Made by a program: the position numbers and the translations under genes. A stretch of DNA of 64,000 nucleotides, from contig CAIIXF020000346.1 of assembly GCA_903813345.2 (NCBI GenBank), forward strand, positions 250,001 through 314,000. Direction: 5' to 3'. This stretch comes from Owenia fusiformis. Its lineage: Eukaryota; Annelida; Polychaeta; Sabellida; Oweniidae. Below are positions 62,006 to 64,000 of the stretch, one piece after another; position 1 is the stretch's first letter; every line of letters begins with the position of its first letter. Under the pieces are notes generated by a model. It had not been told where the DNA came from. It saw nothing but the letters and a program-made list of their open reading frames with translations, and made no database searches.

Positions 62006-62131
62006 TGCCTAGGTCACATTTGCCCCGATCCATCGGTCGGCGCCCGACCGATTGAGTGCTTTGTTCAATTTTGAACAAAAAACTCAATCGGCCGGGCGCC
62101 TCAGTGAAAATCGGAGCAAATGTGACCAAGG
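62006..62131. mobile_element. Palindromic MITE, TGCCTGGGTCA family, copy 2
   Basis: TGCCTAGGTCACATTTGC at the left and GCAAATGTGACCAAGG at the right, with TA on both sides (62004-62005, 62132-62133). Confidence 0.75.
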
Positions 62132-62489
62132 TATTGGACTAATTGGACTGATTTGTACGATATTCGTCATGTATTCATGACAATGAGCAATGTTATCAAC
62201 TCCTATAATAGTGACCAGCGTTCATCCTACTTGTTAGACATGCCAAGCTTAATTAACTCATTCAATCCTTGGGCAAAAAGCACTAAAATACTGAAGAAAT
62301 TTTGAAAATTGCCATATATGGTACCTCTGAGATAATATATACAGTATATAGGGCATACATATATAGTGTAATATATCATTTTAAAGCAATTTATGATATA
62401 CTCCTATACAAGTTGTCATGGTTACAAGATTGGTTTTGTGCTTTGCCATGATATCACGCCCTTCGTAGTCAACGTATTTGATTTATGAC

Positions 62490-63081
62490 TTTATTTTGTA
62501 GCCTCTCATACTAGCTAAAACCTTAATAGATGGTACCTAGTGTAATATACCATTGGAAAGATCATCCAAAGTTATGTTAACTCACCAACTTTCAAGTATT
62601 TTGGATGACATTTACCTATATTTTTATGATGTCCTTTATGGCTAACGTACCCTCCTTTAAGCAGTTTTTTTGCGTCAAAATGACAAGGATATGTAATACG
62701 TCAAAAAGTTAATCTTTTTCGCATTCCACTTGTTACAAAAAGGTTTTCACCACTTTCCTTGCACCTCTATTTTCTACACATCTAACCCTATCCAGAAATT
62801 GGTTAAATTCATTGCCATATACATGTTTAATCAACCTTTGGTTCTTTGACCTTTCTTATATCTGATTCTTAAAATCCTGTCAAATACGCCAAATTGCCAT
62901 GTTTCTAGGCCTATGGTCTCCTCAATTGATACACTGTGAAAATTTGTGAGATTGATTGACATGTGTCAGATATATGCCAATCAACGTAACTTTGGAAGAT
63001 CTTTCCAATGGTATATTACACTTGGTACCAAAAATCTTGGTTTTGGCTGTAGAGGGGGGGGGGGACTTATTTGACACCCTG
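62490..63081. mobile_element. Decayed mariner-type fold-back element
   Basis: The right end CACCCTG at 63075-63081 is a mariner-like terminus. TGGTACCTAGTGTAATATAC and ATTGGAAAGATCATCCAAAG near 62533 pair with inverted blocks near 63000-63030. The left terminus is degraded and its position is approximate. A related half-copy (GGTACCTCTGAG...GTGTAATATATCATT) lies near 62320-62390. Confidence 0.5.
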
Positions 63082-63175
63082 TATATAAAGGGTTTTACAA
63101 CAGGTATAGCTGATTATTGGAATTTGAGCACGACCAGATGGTGAGCAACTGTTCAATTATAGCGTATGAATTATA

Positions 63176-63503
63176 ATGGCGATGGTACGTGATTTGATAA
63201 AGGCGTACAAGATACTACTTACATTTGCACTTTTTGTCTTAACGGGAAGTACGACCTTCAATGGAAAGACCTTCATCAGAGAAAAGAAGACCGTCTTTAT
63301 ATCCGATAACAATTTAGGTCACCTGGGAACTCTCGAAAGAAGTTCGCACTCGGAATGTGTCATTGCCTGTCTAAATACAAAGCGATGCGGACATACAAAC
63401 GTAAAGCAAATGACCGAAACGACGTTCATATGTGATTTGCTTGAATGGGTTATAGGTGAAAAATCCCATATGGATGATGCAGACCATTATTACGTCAGGG
63501 AAC
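63176..63503 (+). CDS. First exon of a second PAN/apple-lectin gene
   Basis: This 328-bp exon has the same length, phase (1) and GAAC|GTGAGT donor as the exon at 28269-28596. It encodes a signal peptide (ILLTFALFVLTGS) and the same PAN/apple core (TTFNGKTFIREKKTVFISD, ECVIACLNTKRCGH, CDLLEWVIGEK). Most nucleotides in the core are identical to the first copy, while the signal peptide and residues after KQM differ, pointing to a recent duplication or gene conversion. The lectin exons would lie beyond the window edge. Reading past the donor adds a few residues and a stop at 63535. Confidence 0.8.
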
Positions 63504-63564
63504 GTGAGTTGATACTTAATTACTTCTTATATTAGTGCATTAAATTATAAAAACTTGCATATTA

Positions 63565-63702
63565 CGCCAGGTTCACATTCGGTCTGATCCATCGGCCGGC
63601 GCCCGGCCGATTGAGTGTTATGTTCAATATTGTATTCAATTTTGAACAAAATACTCAATCACCCGGGCGCCTTAGTGAAAATCGGAGCAAATGTGACAGT
63701 GG
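63565..63702. mobile_element. Palindromic MITE, TGCCTGGGTCA family, copy 3
   Basis: CGCCAGGTTCACATT at the left and AAATCGGAGCAAATGTGACA at the right around a GGCCGATTGAGT core. It lies at the start of intron 1 of the second lectin gene, matching the site of copy 1 in the first gene. Confidence 0.7.
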
Positions 63703-63755
63703 AACTACTGTGTGTGGTTTTCTTGGCTACATCTTTGGATAATAGGGTAGACTAA

Positions 63756-63870
63756 TGCCTGGGTCACATTTGCTCCGATTCATCGGCCGGCGACCGACCG
63801 ATTGAGTATTCTGGTCAAAAATGTATACACTTTTGAACAAAATACTCAATCAGCGGGGCGCTGGCACTTG
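63756..63870. mobile_element. Palindromic MITE, TGCCTGGGTCA family, copy 4, right end lost
   Basis: Begins TGCCTGGGTCACATTTGC and holds the GATCG-type core with TACTCAATCAGC, but breaks off at GGCGCTGG, so the right terminus is missing. Confidence 0.65.
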
Positions 63871-64000
63871 ATTAAAACATAGCTGAATTTGAAGTATTAA
63901 AATGTATTAATATCAAACATAAAATTAACGCATGGGAATATTTTTCCCACACTTATTTTTAACGTGAGGTGAGTATTAACAATATGTGTTTTCAGCATGT

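Overview
This is a metazoan nuclear window that is AT-rich and repeat-laden. Spliced genes carry long introns, GT-AG phases are consistent, LTR and non-LTR retroelements and DNA transposons are dense, and poly-G tracts are frequent. The gene content (an RCBTB1 orthologue, a PAN/apple plus C-type-lectin secreted protein, an intronless type II sulfotransferase-like protein) fits a marine invertebrate such as a mollusc or another lophotrochozoan, ambulacrarian or cephalochordate. I cannot name the species.

Layout. 1-2573: 5' part of a Ty3/gypsy-type LTR retrotransposon on the minus strand (LTR, tRNA-Leu primer-binding site, open gag running off the window edge). 2588-4620: two minisatellites. 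6186-6680: a small TIR element. 8368-22646: ten exons of RCBTB1 on the plus strand; the first about 92 codons are missing from the window. Five of its exons are embedded in tandem arrays made of one exon edge plus adjoining intron, and the last codons recur in the 3' UTR. 24877-25893: sulfotransferase-like gene. 25969-26519: mariner/IS630-type remnant. 28269-33432: three-exon PAN + C-type lectin gene, whose lectin exon edge is also tandemly copied. 34356-34545: LINE fragment. 36615-40960: two TIR-bounded elements filled with tandem repeats, with a 535-bp inverted-repeat element between them. 43075-51850: a possible 8.8-kb transposon with long TIRs and a 5-bp target duplication, carrying nested elements. 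52757-53877 and 60735-61290: mariner remnant and an inverted dispersed repeat. 56844-59772: a 5'-truncated, frameshifted LINE with an 11-bp target duplication. 60030-60675: a fold-back mariner MITE. 63176-63503: first exon of a second PAN-lectin gene, showing local gene duplication.

Two patterns stand out. (1) In both spliced genes, arrays copy either the acceptor side of an exon (array upstream, last copy complete) or the donor side (array downstream, first copy complete). Exactly one copy keeps both splice sites, so the reading frame survives. (2) Four inverted-repeat elements begin 5'-CAC and are flanked by exact 5-bp target duplications, a combination typical of the Transib/RAG-like superfamily.

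The genes do not form a pathway. RCBTB1 is a cytosolic/nuclear BTB adaptor, the sulfotransferase-like protein is predicted Golgi-type, and the two lectin genes are secreted, probably recognition, proteins.
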